DNA of 64,000 nt, from NCBI GenBank assembly GCA_037074705.1, contig CM073593.1, positions 104,307,738 through 104,371,737 of the forward strand. Reading direction: 5' to 3'. Both the position numbers and the translations under genes were made by a program. Below the pieces are notes generated by a model. It was given only the letters and a program-made list of their open reading frames with translations, was not told the DNA's origin and ran no database searches. Source of the DNA: Zhengitettix transpicula. Its lineage: Eukaryota; Arthropoda; Insecta; Orthoptera; Tetrigidae. Position 1 is the first letter of the stretch; each line of letters begins with the position of its first letter. Below, piece after piece: positions 44,265 to 55,564 of the stretch.

Positions 44265-45020
44265 AGGGCTTGAATACAAAACTGCGCGAGCAAACTTACA
44301 ATCTACATGAATATACAACGTAATTCCTAATCTCCTGTGCCGCAGTAAAATCCTCAGGTTCAATTGAACATATTCTTGGTCCTATAATATTTTTTATTGA
44401 CTCTTTATTCATGTAGAATCGGTCAGCTTGACTAGAAATTAATACTCTATACATGTGAACGACCTCTGTAGTTTTAAATACGACAAATGCGTAGAGGTTT
44501 GGGAGATCCGCAGGTTTCTACCAACGTGGTTGCAATTTCATTTGGTTGTGTTGATATCTTGGCCTTGTCTTTGCCGCTTAATTTTACAATTAGATAAGCA
44601 TGACAGTGTTCGGTACACTTCAAAAATTTTCTAAGTAATTTATTTTCGAATCTCTTGTATGATTTCTAAAATTTGACTTGTTTGCTCTGTCCCAGACTGG
44701 TATTCCGTATGATCAAATAGGTTTTTTAAAATGGGTTTATATAATTACAAGACTATTGTGTATGGATAATATTCGTTCCATGACTAAATTTGATTCCTAG
44801 GTGCCTTCTTTCGGTAAATATATGTAAATATGGTTATTCTTCTGTCGATAGGAGCTGTACTGATTTAGCTGTATTTGTCGGTTATTGCCAGTGTCCTGCT
44901 GTGTATATAGAATATATCGTGGGTCCGAGGATGCTTCCCTGCGGTACTGCAGAGAGGAGTCCAATCAATTCCGTGTAAGCTGTGATCCGATGGATGAGCG
45001 AATGCGCTCTACAATGTATG
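44265..45020 (-). pseudogene. Jockey-clade LINE reverse transcriptase fossil
   Basis: On the minus strand ITAYTELIGLLSAVPQGSIL is followed by GPTIYSIYTAG (44887-44975), the polymerase block 'AGVPQGS.LGP.LY.IY.AD'. Decayed downstream segments follow (RRHLGIKFSH, the 'YLG' block; NKLLRKFLKC and similar). Stops and frameshifts are frequent. Two separate jockey C-terminal fragments occur at 0.72 and 48.9 kb. Confidence 0.75.
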
Positions 45021-45029
45021 AAATGGACC

Positions 45030-45465
45030 AATGTGCCACACTTTTTTTCCCAAATTCTTGACTTGCATCACGTGTTTCTATATAAAATAAAACTATGTAA
45101 ATGTCAGAATACGACTAAGTGAAATATTCATTGTAGGATTGAGCTGAGTCAAGACAATATTGTTTACTCTGACTTTGTGCCATTTCTGAAACTACAGGGG
45201 TACATAACAGTTCTGTCTGTTGGATTATATAGAACAGATTTTTTAAAAATATTTTAATGATGTTATTGTAGGAAAAAGAAGAATTTGTAATTCTAAATTA
45301 GCTATACAGATTAAACATAGCAAAATTCCTTAAAATCTAACGATTCAATAAATATGGATCTGTTTGAACATGACTGGGTGTTTGGATAATTTTCAGGAAA
45401 TTAGTCTACATTGATAATTGTTTTGTATAGTCAAAATATGAAAATTGTCCTGTTTTTTTTTTAGG
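45030..45465. other. Gene-free stretch
   Basis: AT-rich sequence. The words TGTCT...GATT(A/G)TATAGAACAGAT recur at about 45215 and 45888, suggesting another dispersed repeat. Confidence 0.35.
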
Positions 45466-45467
45466 TA

Positions 45468-45565
45468 ACAGGCTAATCCACGTTGGGCAACTCCCCTTTA
45501 ATATCATAGGAAAGGATTTGAAAGGGGGCATGCGGAAGGGTAGAGGAAGGTAGCCAAGGGTTATT
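45468..45565 (+). repeat. Family B repeat, truncated copy
   Basis: GGTAACAGGCTAATCCACGT, then AACTCCCCTTTAATATCATAG and TAGAGGAAGGTAGCCAAGGG. Only the first hundred bases of family B are present. Confidence 0.75.
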
Positions 45566-46039
45566 TAATTCTGTTTGTCTCACATATGTGGACTGACAGT
45601 TTTTCACATTGTTTAATTTTTTACTGACTGTGTCCTTTGTGTTATGAGGGAACGATTGTTGATGGACTTTGTGATTAAACTGGTATTGCAAGTTGCAAAT
45701 AATTGTTTTCAAAGGATTCAACATGTGGCATAATGATTTAGAACTTTGATTGTTGGTCTTTATATTATTTGTTTATGGATTTTTGTTAATAAAATTTTTG
45801 AGGATATGAATTTATTTCAAGAATGTGTTTGATGGTTTTTAAATTGTTTGAGTGATGCTTAGGATGGGATAGAAGAATAGCTCTGTCTTTTAGATTGTAT
45901 AGAACAGATATATTTTTTATTGAATAGCATGGTGAGAATGAAACTTTAACAATGTGTCTGAATGTGTTGATTTTCTGTACCAATTGCTGTGTACTTTTTG
46001 TGTAGTTATGTGAGACTGAAACATCTACAAAGTGAAGTG

Positions 46040-46500
46040 TGTTGCTGTTTTGAGCTTCTTTGACTTATGTAGAGCATTTGATATAGTATCTCAGGGTATA
46101 CTTTAGCCAAAAAGACTTAAAGTCTTTGGGTTTGATGTTTATGCCATCCAATTAATAAAATCCTACTTGAATAACAGATTCCTAAAGGTAGTAATTAGTG
46201 ACTCTGAGTCAAGTTATTTACCTGTAAAACATGGAGTGCCTCAGAGGTCAATATTGGCCCCAATGCTCTCCCATCCATCTACTTTTTAAGCTCAGGATTA
46301 AGAACATATTCTTAAGGTATTGTTATTACAGAGTTTATGAGTTTATTTGAAATGTATTAACTTTAATGTATTTTTTCTTTCTTAACTAAAACTAATGTAA
46401 AATTGTTTGTATTCTTTCTATCTTTACTTAGTATGTATATATCAAAACTGACGTTTACATTGTACCAGATATACTCTTGTACTGCTACTATAAATAATAA
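46040..46500 (+). pseudogene. LINE reverse transcriptase palm fragment
   Basis: From 46056 the plus strand reads FFDLCRAFDIVSQGIL, one stop, then KRLKVFGFDVYAIQLIKSYL and SYLPVKHGVPQRSILAPM (to about 46268). This matches the conserved LINE palm: 'D..KAFD.V.H..L...L..YG..G....WL.SYL..R', then 'GVPQGS.LGP'. Single changes (PQGS to PQRS, LGP to LAP) mark decay. The polymerase YADD box is lost. The 3' end trails into an (AAT)n-type tail near 46488-46520, typical of some LINE clades. Confidence 0.85.
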
Positions 46501-46504
46501 TTAT

Positions 46505-47140
46505 TATTATATTATAATTTTATAAAAAATTGGTAATGACAGCTGTGTTTTCCTGTTGGCGTTGACTTTGTCCATGTCCCTTGACGTAGATCAACACAGT
46601 TGGAAGATATATCTGTTGTCATAGGGAAGGGGGGGGGAATCGTATGTTGACCTGCAGAGAGATGACATGAGATTCGCAATGGTGAAGCTGTGGGTGTCCG
46701 CGAAAACGTGCGGCCGGAGTTCCGCATTCCAGGCCGTATCGTTATAGGGAAGGATTGTGCCCCGGCCATTACTACAATATCCTCGCTGTCACGTTCAATA
46801 CAGCAAAATACTTCATTAACCGTCTTCTAAACACGTATAAATATATTGAAAACCAAAGCAGAAATACGGTTTCAACGGAAAATTTCCAAGATTTGGCAAC
46901 ATCGCCAAGTAACGTGTAAATAGTTCTGGGGTGAATACGGTCTAGGAAGGAAAATATGGGACAGTAAGTATAAATCCCAGGTTGTTCACGAATGTCTCGT
47001 CTTCTTCTGTAGAAGATTCCAGAGTTATCCCTCGTCAGAGAAATGGAGAAACGTAGATAATGTGTTTAAAATATATATTAAACGATATGGCTTTTTAATC
47101 TTTATTTTGTGGCGTTTATACGCGGCCCCTAGACGTTCAA
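46505..47140. other. Gene-free stretch
   Basis: A GC-richer patch at 46540-46770 contains a run of 9 G; no family recognised. Confidence 0.35.
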
Positions 47141-47144
47141 TAAT

Positions 47145-47350
47145 ATCGCCAACAATAAGAAAGATAGCAAATGCGGAGAAAGAAAGTGATGATACAAATA
47201 CCACACAGCCTTTGTTCCTTTCTTCAGGTTACAGAGAATCGCAAGAGAGACAAAACTCTTTTTTGAGGAACAAGGCATCTAGAATCGTTGTGTGGTATTT
47301 ATATCACCACTTCCTTTGTCTGTATTTGGCTATCTTTCTTATTATTACAT
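47145..47350. repeat. Family A element, copy 10
   Basis: Left AATAAGAAAGATAGCAAATG, TACAAATACCACACAGCCTT, CTTTCTTCAGGTTACAGAGA; right AATCGTTGTGTGGTATTTAT and TGTCTGTATTTGGCTATCTT. The inner halves are shortened. Confidence 0.7.
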
Positions 47351-47764
47351 TTTTTAAAAATATTTTATGCCGAGTTCTTCTCTCTTTCTTTTTTGAGTGT
47401 AATGGCTTCGTTAATGCTAATGTATTGATATAAGGAGCGACCATATTTTGAAGAAATGATGTTTCTAATAGGTCAGGAAGAACCACGTACGTCACGAAAT
47501 AAAAGCTTTTGCTTCATTAATCCACATGTTGACTTCACAACGTCCCAGCAATATATTGTGTAATATTATTGAGGATAATATGGATCGTGTAGTGATATTG
47601 GAAACCCTGTTCCTCGTCGAGCTAGAAGCCATCTGGCACAGAGCTGAGTCTCAAGGCATTCGCACCTTTTGCAATATGTAAAAGCAGTTACTGGTCCGCA
47701 TTCCATTCAAGTTTGTGTAATTCCCCTTGATTAGCACGTGTCGCCTTAGCAGGCGGAGGAGCTC

Positions 47765-47770
<6 letters not shown>

Positions 47771-47814
<44 letters not shown>

Positions 47815-47820
47815 GAGAGG
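47771..47820 (+). repeat. (GA)n microsatellite
   Basis: About 50 bp of GA repeats with a few GGA interruptions at the end. Confidence 0.9.
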
Positions 47821-48157
47821 AGCGTGTGGCAACGCGCCATCTTCATCAATGACCTTCCCAGCGCTGCCTTTGGCAAACTCTCATATGATTGCCAGAGACA
47901 TTACCATATGGAAATTCTCCGATTTGTGGTATGAATGAATGACACTAGGTCGAAAGATCACTTCAGTCGGGATCCAGCGGACACAGTCATGGAGCGACTT
48001 CGGCGACCGACATTTTGGCCTTAACAATCACGTGCAACAAGCAAGAATCTTTATGTCTTTGTGAATGAGCTGACAATTTTCTTTCATACCAACTTACTGT
48101 TAACTATTTTGTTTCTCATGGTCCAGGGATATGATATTTACATATTGTTTCTCAGCA

Positions 48158-48200
48158 GATTGTAAATAGTTAATTACCTGAAAATAATAATAAAAAAAGA
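48158..48200 (+). repeat. LINE 3' tail remnant
   Basis: AGATTGTAAATAGTTAATTA-CCTGAAAATAATAATAAA matches the 3' tail of the 12.1-kb jockey fossil and ends in an A-rich run. Confidence 0.55.
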
Positions 48201-48343
48201 TTTTACGCATAATTAGCACTACACACTGATTACAGCTTCATTTATTTTTGGGAGTATGTAATTTGTAAATGTTCCAGGGTTGTCCTTACTTTTATCACAT
48301 TAAGCCTTTACATGCTTGTAGTATATACAACTTTTGTATTTTG

Positions 48344-48893
48344 TGGAAATAAACGACGCTACCCGGTTGTAATCCCGAGAAAACTTTATCCAGCAGTTAC
48401 ACCGGGAAAACCTAAGCTCCTTAATAAAAAAAAAACGTATATATGTTTATAATAAATCAAATAGACTGTATGTATGTTTGTTTCCGTGTGTGTTCCGCAT
48501 ACAAATCTACATTCGCGGAGAAAATGTGACAAACACTGAGTAGTGAAGAGGTAAAACACGACTACCACCCCAAGAGGCGGGGATTGGAAATTTTCAACTG
48601 TGCTCAATCGGCCGATATTTACCTCGAATAAATATTTTTATGGGTCGATGAGAATGATACTATTTCGACCGATGTTTTCTGTGTGTAATTTCACCCCATT
48701 TTTTGGATGGGAGTATCCTTAGAGGTGGGCGTGGAGGGTCGTTACATAAAACTGAAGAAAAAAACCGAGATTGGAGTCGAATCCGGTGTTATGGATGTCG
48801 CGGAGTTTGATTATGACAACCAGGGAAACGTCAGACAGCCAGATAGAATGCATATATATAAACTAATAGTCCCAATTATTTTTAAAATAAATT
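48344..48893 (+). repeat. 550-bp duplicated block with family C (copy 6)
   Basis: Begins AAATAAACGACGCTACCCGG, continues ACTTTATCCAGCAGTTACAC and then family C (ATCGGCCGATATTTACCTCG, GGGTCGATGAGAATGATACT, TTATGGATGTCGCGGAGTTT), ending AACTAATAGTCCCAATTATT. The same block, in the same orientation and order, occupies 51854-52413. Confidence 0.85.
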
Positions 48894-48899
48894 TTATTT

Positions 48900-49515
48900 T
48901 TTATTTATTAAAATTAACTTCTAGACCGGAGGGTTTACAGTTGTGATAATAATGTAACAAAAGTATTTACAATTGTAAAAATTAAACAAATAAAACATAA
49001 GGTATTTACATTTTGTAAATAATTCACATGCAAACTTGTGGTCTTGGATGTGTGACCCTTGTCATTCCAAGTTAGAGACGAGGGAAACCGATTAACTTGT
49101 TTACCACATATTAACATATTAGCCGGCATGATGTTAGCGATCGATCTGGTCATTGGGGAAACTATATGTTTGAAAAGCGTTAAGGAGGTTATGGGGGAAG
49201 ATGGGAGTATGTGGTGCCAGTTGGTAGGAGGGGGCTAGAGTTAGAGATTTAGGGGGAAGGATGATACCAATTGGGAGTTTACGTTTTAGTCTGCGATTTT
49301 CTGAAGGAGGGGGTGGGTTACTGTAGAATAGCTAAATGGAGGGATTTGGATGGTTGATGGAGCTATTTATTAGGGACTTGGTAGATTTATGAATTATGGC
49401 AGGAATTAGGGGAATTTCAAGGTCTTTGTGGATAACTGAGTTGCGAAGGTACCAGGCGGGAATTTCATATTAAACGGAGAATTTTGTTTTGTCGTAATTA
49501 CCGAAAGAATGTGTG
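48900..49515 (-). pseudogene. Jockey-clade LINE C-terminus and 3' UTR
   Basis: The minus strand of the G/T-rich part (about 49180-49515) encodes IPAWYLRNSVIHKDLEIPLI and later NRRLKRKLPIGIILPP. These are the jockey C-terminal blocks also seen at 0.72-1.07 kb. The region 48900-49160 continues as an AT-rich 3' trailer. An internal stop is present. Confidence 0.8.
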
Positions 49516-49799
49516 TAAGTCATTAATGTTGCTATGTGCCACGTAGTTTACTTGGGCATTTTCGTATGAGACCAGAAGCTGTATCGAAAAAGAGAAAAGG
49601 CCTCGGGGAAAAGTTCCTGTGGCCTATAAGAAACACCTTTTTTTTAAGTTTTTCGCTAATAACAAAAGCATGGAACATTCTATTGAAAATAATGTTCAGT
49701 GATAAATTGTAGAGCAAAAATTCTGCGTCGAATGGTGGACTCGAGGACGAAATTCGGTCGAAGTGGTATAAACCGTTCGTCAAATTTACGTCATTTTTT

Positions 49800-50355
49800 T
49801 GAGGGATAGGTCTGCGAGGGCTATTCTCTCGCTGGCAATACCTGCGAGGGATGTTCTCTCGCAGGCAGAACCTTGTAGGAGAGATTCGAAGTGGCTACTT
49901 TGGGGATGCCTTTTCCTCCCCGTTTTTGAACTAAGGTTCCCACAAGCCGAGGCACCTCGGCCTGTTCTGAGAGGTGTATGTTCCGGGGTCACAGACCTTG
50001 GGCGTACGGTAAGAGTTGTTCGCTATTCCCATTGGAATAGTCGGCCATCTGCCTCCTAAACTGGTCGAGGCACGGAGAAGGGAATGCTGCGTCCCCACAG
50101 CAAACTCTTCTCCCGCTATCGGAAGGGCGAGGGACAAGTACCCAATGCCCGACCTACCTGATGCAGGTTTTTCTAGGGTTTTCCCTGCATTACTTTTAGG
50201 CGAATGCCGGGTAGGATCCCTAAAATATAGCTAGGGGGCCCTAGTTAACCCTTGGCTACCTTCCAATACCCTTCCGCATCCCCCCTTCCAAATCCCTTCC
50301 TATGCTATTAAAGGGGAGTTGCCCAACGTGGATTACCCGCATGTAGCCTGTTGCC
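49800..50355 (-). repeat. Family B repeat, copy 3
   Basis: Full-length copy. The left end has tandem TCTGCGAGGGCTATTCTCTC / CCTGCGAGGGATGTTCTCTC hairpin units (CTGCGAG pairing with CTCTCGCAG). The right end is CGTGGATTACCCGCATGTAG-CCTGTTGCC. Both middle frames are open. Confidence 0.85.
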
Positions 50356-50689
50356 CTAAAATGTTTTTTAAAAAAACCGTCATTTTTGGAAGAGAATGCA
50401 GGTTGTCATATTTCTAGTGCTGATATCTCCAAAATGGTCGGCAGTGAAGTAATTTGTCAAAGAATAAGGGTTTTAATAATCCATTGAGAATGGCCGAAAT
50501 TACACCGCTAATATTATGTGAAACTTGTCTTGTGCAGAGAATATCAACATGCTCAACGAGTATCGTTTTTCTAAGAGTAACAAAGATTCCAGCGTTTCAA
50601 AGAGAATCTACATACTTCTGCAACGGAGATAGAATAGCAAAGAGAACACTTTTGCTATTCCTTCTTCCTTGCAAAATAATATAGATTCT

Positions 50690-50925
50690 CTTTTATGTAA
50701 CGCCACTGCACCCCCACCCCTAAGGCTGCTCCACCTCCTATGCCGAAAATGTTGAAATCATGCGCATATAACATGTGGACAAAAACTATCATTCTTATTG
50801 ACCACTTAAAATATCATAGGACGTTATTGCATTTTTTAAAAAATTCCACCCCTGTCGATCCGCACTTCTAGAGGTGGTCGTCGCGGCGTCTTACCCCAAC
50901 GAAATTTGTTTTACAGGTCTGAAAT
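50690..50925 (-). repeat. Family C repeat, copy 7 (diverged)
   Basis: TGTAACGCCACTGCACCCCC, CATGCGCATATAACATGTGG and TTATTGACCACTTAAAATAT follow inverse family C order with heavy divergence. Confidence 0.55.
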
Positions 50926-50929
50926 GCAT

Positions 50930-51520
50930 CCACAAATCGCAAACTGGAAGTCAACTACGGCGCATCGAGAGCTTCCGTGACGCGAGTGCTTGAGAATTCA
51001 ATAAAGCCATACGTCATGCGGGAGCCTGCGGACATTAATGTTCTTTTAAAGCATCGATGCATCTTTCTTCATTACTAAATTATATCTATTAAGGATAAAA
51101 TGCAGGGATATATTTCACATGACGCAAAGAGCACCGTTATTATGGGGGCTGCCTCTGTTCTGAGGGTTGGTCCATAAATCGGAATGCGGCCAAGGGTTGG
51201 GGGACTCCAATTAGAAGGATGAGGGGGAGGGGGAGTTTAACAGCAACCCCCCCCCACCCATCCTGAACCAGAAATTAATAATTAGCTGCTGGCGCCAATG
51301 GGGAGAAGAAAAAGGTCTGGGGCAGGCATCAACCAAACATACCAAATTGAAAGAAGCTACTACGGAACTTCCACGTAAATGGTGCCAGGTAGCAAGAAAT
51401 TATTCAAAGAAAATAAGGGTGCGTTCAGATTTATTGCATTTCAAACTCTCATGATAGCAAACAGCAATCGTCAAAAATATTTACGCAGTTAACATTACAA
51501 TGGGATGGATGAAATGAAAA
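50930..51520. other. Gene-free stretch
   Basis: G-rich and C-rich runs at about 51221-51262. No gene recognised. Confidence 0.35.
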
Positions 51521-51524
51521 TCGT

Positions 51525-51635
51525 AAAATGCATGTCACATAATAATACGATAAAATACCACATAACTTTTATTGAAACTTTGTTCTTTTCTGTAAGTGCT
51601 CCTGAAGAACCTGAGTGACTCCAGCAGGAAGGATT
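51525..51635. repeat. Family A remnant
   Basis: ATAAAATACCACATAACTTT then TTGTTCTTTTCTGTAAGTGC and GAAGAACCTGAGTGACTCCA follow the left arm of family A in order, with many changes. Confidence 0.5.
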
Positions 51636-51723
51636 TTTGTCCTCTCGCAACATTTGCTGGACCGCCAAGAAAACCCCCCCCCCCCCTTTCAATCGCAGTG
51701 GCACTAACTAATAAAAAAATATG

Positions 51724-51899
51724 GATAAAGTTTTCTCGGGATTACAACCGGGTAGCGTCGTTTAATTTCCACAACGTTTCGATGGCTTGCACCGCCATCC
51801 TCTGAAGTGCCGAACGAGAAGAAGATGGCGGTGCAAGCCATCAAAACGTTGCGGAAATTAAACGACGCTACCCGGTTGTAATCCCGAGAAAACTTTATC
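51724..51899. repeat. Foldback of 76-bp arms with hammerhead-like cores
   Basis: Arms 51724-51799 and 51824-51899 are almost perfect reverse complements with a 24-bp spacer. Each arm contains the stem GATGGC...GCCATC next to GAAACGTT or its mutated form AAAACGTT. The outer CGGGTAGCGTCGTTTAATTT then pairs with AAATTAAACGACGCTACCCG. The right arm runs without a break into the duplicated block at 51854. Confidence 0.85.
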
Positions 51900-52413
51900 C
51901 AGCAGTTACACCGGGAAAACCTACGCTCCTTAATAAAAAAGAAACATGTATATATGTATATAATAAATCAAATAGACTGTATGTATGTTTGTTTCTGTGT
52001 GTGTTCCACATACAAACTGACATTCGAGGACAAAATTTGACAAACACTGGGTAGTGGAGAGGTAAGACACGCCTACCACCCCCAAGAGGCGGGGGTTGGA
52101 AATTTTTCAACTGTGCTCAATCGGTCGATATTTGCCTCGAATAAATATTTTTATGGGTCGATGAGAATGATACTGTTTCGACCGATGTTTTCTGTGTATA
52201 ATTTCAACCCATTTTTTTGGATGAGAGTACCCTTATAGGTGGGCTAGGAGGGTCGTTACATATAACTAAAGTAAAAAAAACCCGAGATTGGAGTCGAATC
52301 CGGTGTTATGGATGTCGCGGAGTTTGATTATGACAACCAGGGAAACGTCAGACAGCCAGATAGTATGCATATATATATAAACTAATAGTCCCAATTATTT
52401 TTAAAATAATTAT
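51854..52413 (+). repeat. 550-bp duplicated block with family C (copy 8)
   Basis: Near-identical, same-orientation copy of 48344-48893, including GAGAATGATACTGTTTCGAC and GGAAACGTCAGACAGCCAGA. Its 5' part is the right arm of the 51.8-kb foldback; the 48.3-kb copy lacks the left arm. Confidence 0.85.
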
Positions 52414-52429
52414 ATACATACACATCAGA

Positions 52430-52930
52430 ATTTATTGATGTAAAATTAAACAACGTTTCATCGTTTATTTTGCGACCTCAGCAGGTTCAAGTTTAAAACT
52501 TCAAAAAGAACAATAGTCAGAATATATATTTATATATATATAATTAGGAAATAGTTGTAAATTACTTCTAAAAAAAACGTGAAGTAATTGAACAATACGA
52601 TCGTAAAGTAAACGTCAGGGTTGAAATAGTGTCGGCAATGGAAAGTATAAGTCGCAAAAAATGATTTATGACTCAGATTGAGCATAATGTTGCGGAAATA
52701 ATATATTTAAAGTCAGAGAAAGGTTTATAATTGAAGGAATACAACGTTTCGTCGCTATTTGCGACCTCTTCAGGTATATCAGTCAGAAAAAGATTTATAA
52801 TTGAAAAAATGTAAAGTTTTGTAGTGTTAAAGCTGATATACCTGAAGATGTCACTGATAGCGACGAAACGTTATTTTTATTTAGGAATTAAAAAATCGTT
52901 TTCTGACTTTAAAGGGTCGTCTGAATATAC
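52430..52930. repeat. Cluster of hammerhead-like modules (both strands)
   Basis: Three related modules occur. At 52743-52773 the minus strand reads ATAC-CTGAAGA, G, stem GTCGC/GCGAC, GAAACGTT-GTAT. The flanks ATAC and GTAT can pair as a short helix I. At 52842-52872 the plus strand reads ATAC-CTGAAGA, T, a damaged GTC...GAC stem, GAAACGTT. At 52440-52490 there is a third, degraded, on the minus strand. They are divergent, with the 52.74 and 52.84 kb pair forming an inverted repeat. Confidence 0.6.
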
Positions 52931-53084
52931 ATAATATAATCTTTATTGATTAGAACTCTCTGGATTAATGTGAAGGTTAGCGGAGTGGTGAGGGAACTTC
53001 GTCATAGCACAGGACAGGCAGTCACCACGTCACGTGAGAAAGGCGAAGAAAACCAACTTTGTTTCTGTAGACGGTTTGGATTCT

Positions 53085-53400
53085 TCAGTTTGATTTCAAA
53101 TACTTTAAAGGTTGAATTAGAGTTGCTGCGACTTAATCCACGCCTCTGTATATTTAAGGATGCTAAGAATAAGAAAGACAGCCAAATACAGACAAAGCTT
53201 TTGAGTAATGTCAGTGCAGTTGTGTCGCTCTTGGTTCTTCATAGCACCTGGAGAAAGGAACAAGGATCCCAGAAACGTTGTGTGGTATTTATATTACCAC
53301 TTATCTTGTGTGTTTTTTTTGGTTATTTTTTCAATGAGACGTAGATTTTTCATGGTATTTAAAGAAACGTCAATGTCAAGGGCAGTTTTCGTGTGATTAC
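53085..53400 (-). repeat. Inverted copy of the 54.5-kb unit (with family A)
   Basis: Its reverse complement follows 54530-54870: TAATCACACGAAAACTG(G)CCC, CTTGACATTGACGTTTCTTT, a family A core (CACACAACGTTTCTGGGATC), GCGACACAACTGCACTG, TTTCTTATTCTTAGCATCC, GAGGCGTGG...TTAAGTCG, TTGAAATCAAACTG. Family A copy 11 lies within it at about 53160-53355. Confidence 0.8.
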
Positions 53401-54239
53401 ATCCCCTTGATATCTGTCCTTTTGATGTTGGAGTACTGAAGATGTGCTAAATTCGGAGCCGTATTGGGGCGGCGCATTCCGGAGGGCGGTCTACGGGCGG
53501 CCATCTGTTGTTTTACTCCTCTTGGGGAGTGAGTTTGATGGTCTTAACACAGCTGCCGCATTCCAAACTAAACTCAAGCTCTTCTTCGCGGCCGCATCGT
53601 TAAATTCCTCCCTCGGCCTCTTCTTCTTCTTCTTCTTTTTTTACCGTAAAATGTTTCACCCTTAGAATGGCCCATACTTGAATTGAGAGTGCCAAAAGTG
53701 GAATTGTCCCTCGTGTCATTGTAACACCTTCAGAGGAATGTTGCTCCCCAAGTGTTCGGGTACGAGCCTTGCACTTCCCTTCCTATGCCACTGCTTGATT
53801 GTTCTGGAAGCACACGCGTGTTGTATCACGCTAAATCGTCGCGGGGGCGTGAAGCCTCAGCAGTGAGCTGATAACTCTACGTCAATACCCGCTCCATCGA
53901 TTACTTTTAATAGGGATCCATACAAGCAGACATCTTAAAAAGTAAAGAAACCACAACCGTGTCGTAGGCAGCGTAATTTCATATCGTTAGGTGTGAATTA
54001 TGGGAAATTAATTAAGCCTGGAAGGTCAGAGACGTGCTTCACGGTATTTTGGGGAGGAGTCTATGAGTGGTAAATTTTTGATTATGCAGAACGTGGACGA
54101 CCTGTAGAAAAATCTAGGTTGGCCAACTAAAACAAAAATTTTTACCCATTACGAACCAGAACTTGTAAGGGAAAAAAAACTGAACTTTCGACCATCAGTT
54201 AATTTAATCTGAGAATGTTACGTGTCCAAGACCATTTTT

Positions 54240-55060
54240 GAAAAAATTAATACTAAGAAAAATAGCTAAATACAGACAAAATGAAGTATTGATATAAATA
54301 CCACACAACAACCGATTCTGGGATCCTTTGTTCCTTAATTCAGGTGCTAAGAAGAGCCTGGAGCGACACAACTGCACTGGTCAAAATTTCAAAATCTTTG
54401 TCTTTCTTATTCTTAGTTTCCTTAAACATATAGAGGCGTGGTTTAAGTCGCCGCGACTCTAATCCAACCTTAAAAGTATTTGAAATCAAACTGAAAGGGA
54501 GTGGGGGGTGAAGGGGGGGGGGGAGAAAGAGTAATCACACGAAAACTGGCCCTTGACATTGACGTTTCTTTAAATAACATGAAGAATTCACGTCTGATTG
54601 AAAATTAATAATAACAAAAGTAGCCAAATACAGACCAAAATGAAGTGATGATATAAATATCACACAAAAAACGTTTCTGGGATCCTTTGTTCCTTTCTTC
54701 AGATGCTAAGAAGAGCCTGGAGCGACACAACTGCACTGGTCACCAGTTGACAAAATTTCAAAATCTTTGTCTTTCTTATTCTTAGTTTCCTTAAACATAT
54801 AGAGGCGTGGTTTAAGTCGCCGCGACTCTAATCAAACCTTAAAAGTATTTAAAATCAAACTGAAAGGGAGGGGGGGGGGGAGAAAGTAATCACACGGATA
54901 CTGGCCCTTGACATTGACGTTTCTTTAAATAACATGAAAAATTCACGTCTGATTGAATATTAATAATAAGAAAAGTAGCCAAATACAGAGAAAATGAAGT
55001 GATGGTATAAATATCACACAACACCGTTTCTGGGATCCTTTGTTCCTTTCTTCAGGTGCT
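54240..55060 (+). repeat. Tandem array of about 357-bp units carrying family A
   Basis: The family A start TATAAATACCACACAAC recurs at about 54292, 54650 and 55005, so the period is close to 357 bp. Each unit contains a family A left half, GCGACACAACTGCACTGGTC, CTTTGTCTTTCTTATTCTTA, ATATAGAGGCGTGGTTTAAG, a G-run (54513-54522 and 54869-54880), and CCTTGACATTGACGTTTCTT. The third unit is cut short. Confidence 0.85.
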
Positions 55061-55560
55061 AATAAAACTAAAAGAAAACACCGAGACGTCGATATCAACG
55101 AACAACGATTTTTTTAAAATAAAATTAAGCTTGTAAAACATTACAAAATGGCTGATAAATGAAGCTATTCACATTAAAAAAATTTAACACTTCGTTTTGT
55201 TCTGATTTGAGGCCGTTTGTTCTTAATGAACCTTTTGATTGTTCTCTCTAAACTTAACCGGGGTTTCAGAATATAAATGACGACAGCTTGTCTGAAGGAT
55301 CCATATTTTAAGAACGATTGGCGTTAACGTTGAAGCAGCATTCTTGAATATTTGTGGTGAGTTAGAGGAAGAGTTCAGTTCACTTCTTTCCGCATCCTTT
55401 GAGCCAGATTTCTTCACACTCCCTCCTCCCATGTGCTGCCTGCCAAGGATCTGCCTCACTTGCTATTCAGATGCAAGTCCGGGGTGCGGGAACCTCGCCA
55501 ACTGTGTTCCTGCAACGAATCCTCGGCTTTTTGACTAAGCAACCATCAATTTACTTATTT
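55061..55560. other. Gene-free stretch
   Basis: Short frames over 55223-55538 on both strands are unrecognised. Confidence 0.35.
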
Positions 55561-55564
55561 ACAT

